Positions 33,350 through 33,380 of a stretch of 33,380 bases of DNA are shown piece by piece. The stretch comes from Methanobacterium sp. (lineage in GTDB: Archaea; Methanobacteriota; Methanobacteria; Methanobacteriales; Methanobacteriaceae): the NCBI GenBank assembly GCA_003151535.1, contig PLXT01000030.1, forward strand, positions 57,600 through 90,979, read 5' to 3'. The notes under the pieces are model-generated. The model made no database searches, was not told the DNA's origin, and saw only the letters and a list, made by a program, of their open reading frames with translations. Position numbers and translations under genes: made by a program. Position 1 is the first letter of the stretch, and every line of letters starts with the position of its first letter.

Positions 33350-33380
33350 ATGAAAATTTTTATTGTTGAAAATACATATT
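33350..33380 (+). CDS. Possible start of a further gene, cut by the window end
   Basis: ATG 33350 opens MKIFIVENTY to the end of the window. There is no ribosome site, only an AT-rich leader. Ten codons are too few to judge. Confidence 0.2.
   Translation, partial: MKIFIVENTY

Overview
The window is low-GC archaeal chromosome, almost certainly from a hydrogenotrophic methanogen of the Methanobacteriales (Methanobacterium-like). Evidence for an archaeon: transcription factor B, Gar1, class-I release factor aRF1 with NIKS and GGQ motifs, archaeal DnaG, archaeal UMP kinase, aIF5A and a pyruvoyl arginine decarboxylase. Evidence for a methanogen: a Mur-ligase-like protein that fits coenzyme F430 synthase (CfbE), near hemC. 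No rRNA, tRNA or CRISPR array was seen. The assignment rests on gene content only.

Layout. 1-2.9 kb (+): the 3' end of a GlmU-like sugar-1-phosphate nucleotidylyltransferase/acetyltransferase, a gamma-carbonic-anhydrase-like protein, hisC and an NrdG-type radical SAM activase, closely packed. 2.9-5.2 kb (+): an ASCH-TPR fusion, a membrane-anchored OB-fold protein and a lone CBM48-like protein. 5.25-6.33 kb: a complete IS630-family element whose transposase needs a -1 frameshift on an A8 tract. 6.3-7.5 kb (-): an unrecognised 388-residue helical protein. 7.6-10.4 kb (+): an ArsR-type regulator with a striking repeat operator, followed by a bacterial-type LonA protease. 10.5-12.8 kb: a DUF1697 gene, a gene-poor stretch with a 128-bp MITE-like element (8-bp target duplication), a frameshifted DUF1284 remnant and bioY.

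13.0-17.4 kb (-): xerA, an AAA+ LonB-like ATPase with a zinc ribbon and no protease domain, dnaG and a small TOPRIM protein. 17.7-18.9 kb (+): DUF211 and RraA-like genes, then a second MITE-like element (107 bp, TACA duplication). 18.9-23.9 kb: a flippase-like membrane protein, gar1-tfb, a DUF2116 zinc-ribbon membrane protein (-), pyrH (-) and aRF1. 24.0-30.2 kb (-): gfcR, a Gfo/Idh/MocA oxidoreductase and hemC as one unit; cfbE, NAD kinase, IMPase/FBPase and pdaD as another. 30.4-33.3 kb (+): aIF5A, agmatinase and a probable ornithine cyclodeaminase.

Two functional themes stand out. PdaD makes agmatine and SpeB turns it to putrescine on either side of aIF5A, whose hypusine is polyamine-derived; the TIGR00300-type enzyme adds ornithine turnover. 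HemC and CfbE are the early and final steps of tetrapyrrole to F430 synthesis. The most original signals are the two MITE-like elements with target duplications, the frameshift-dependent transposase, the ArsR-LonA module with 8-bp tandem operator repeats, the protease-less LonB-like ATPase and the TOPRIM protein beside dnaG. I did not find a convincing wholly new defence or mobile system; most of the window is ordinary methanogen core genome.
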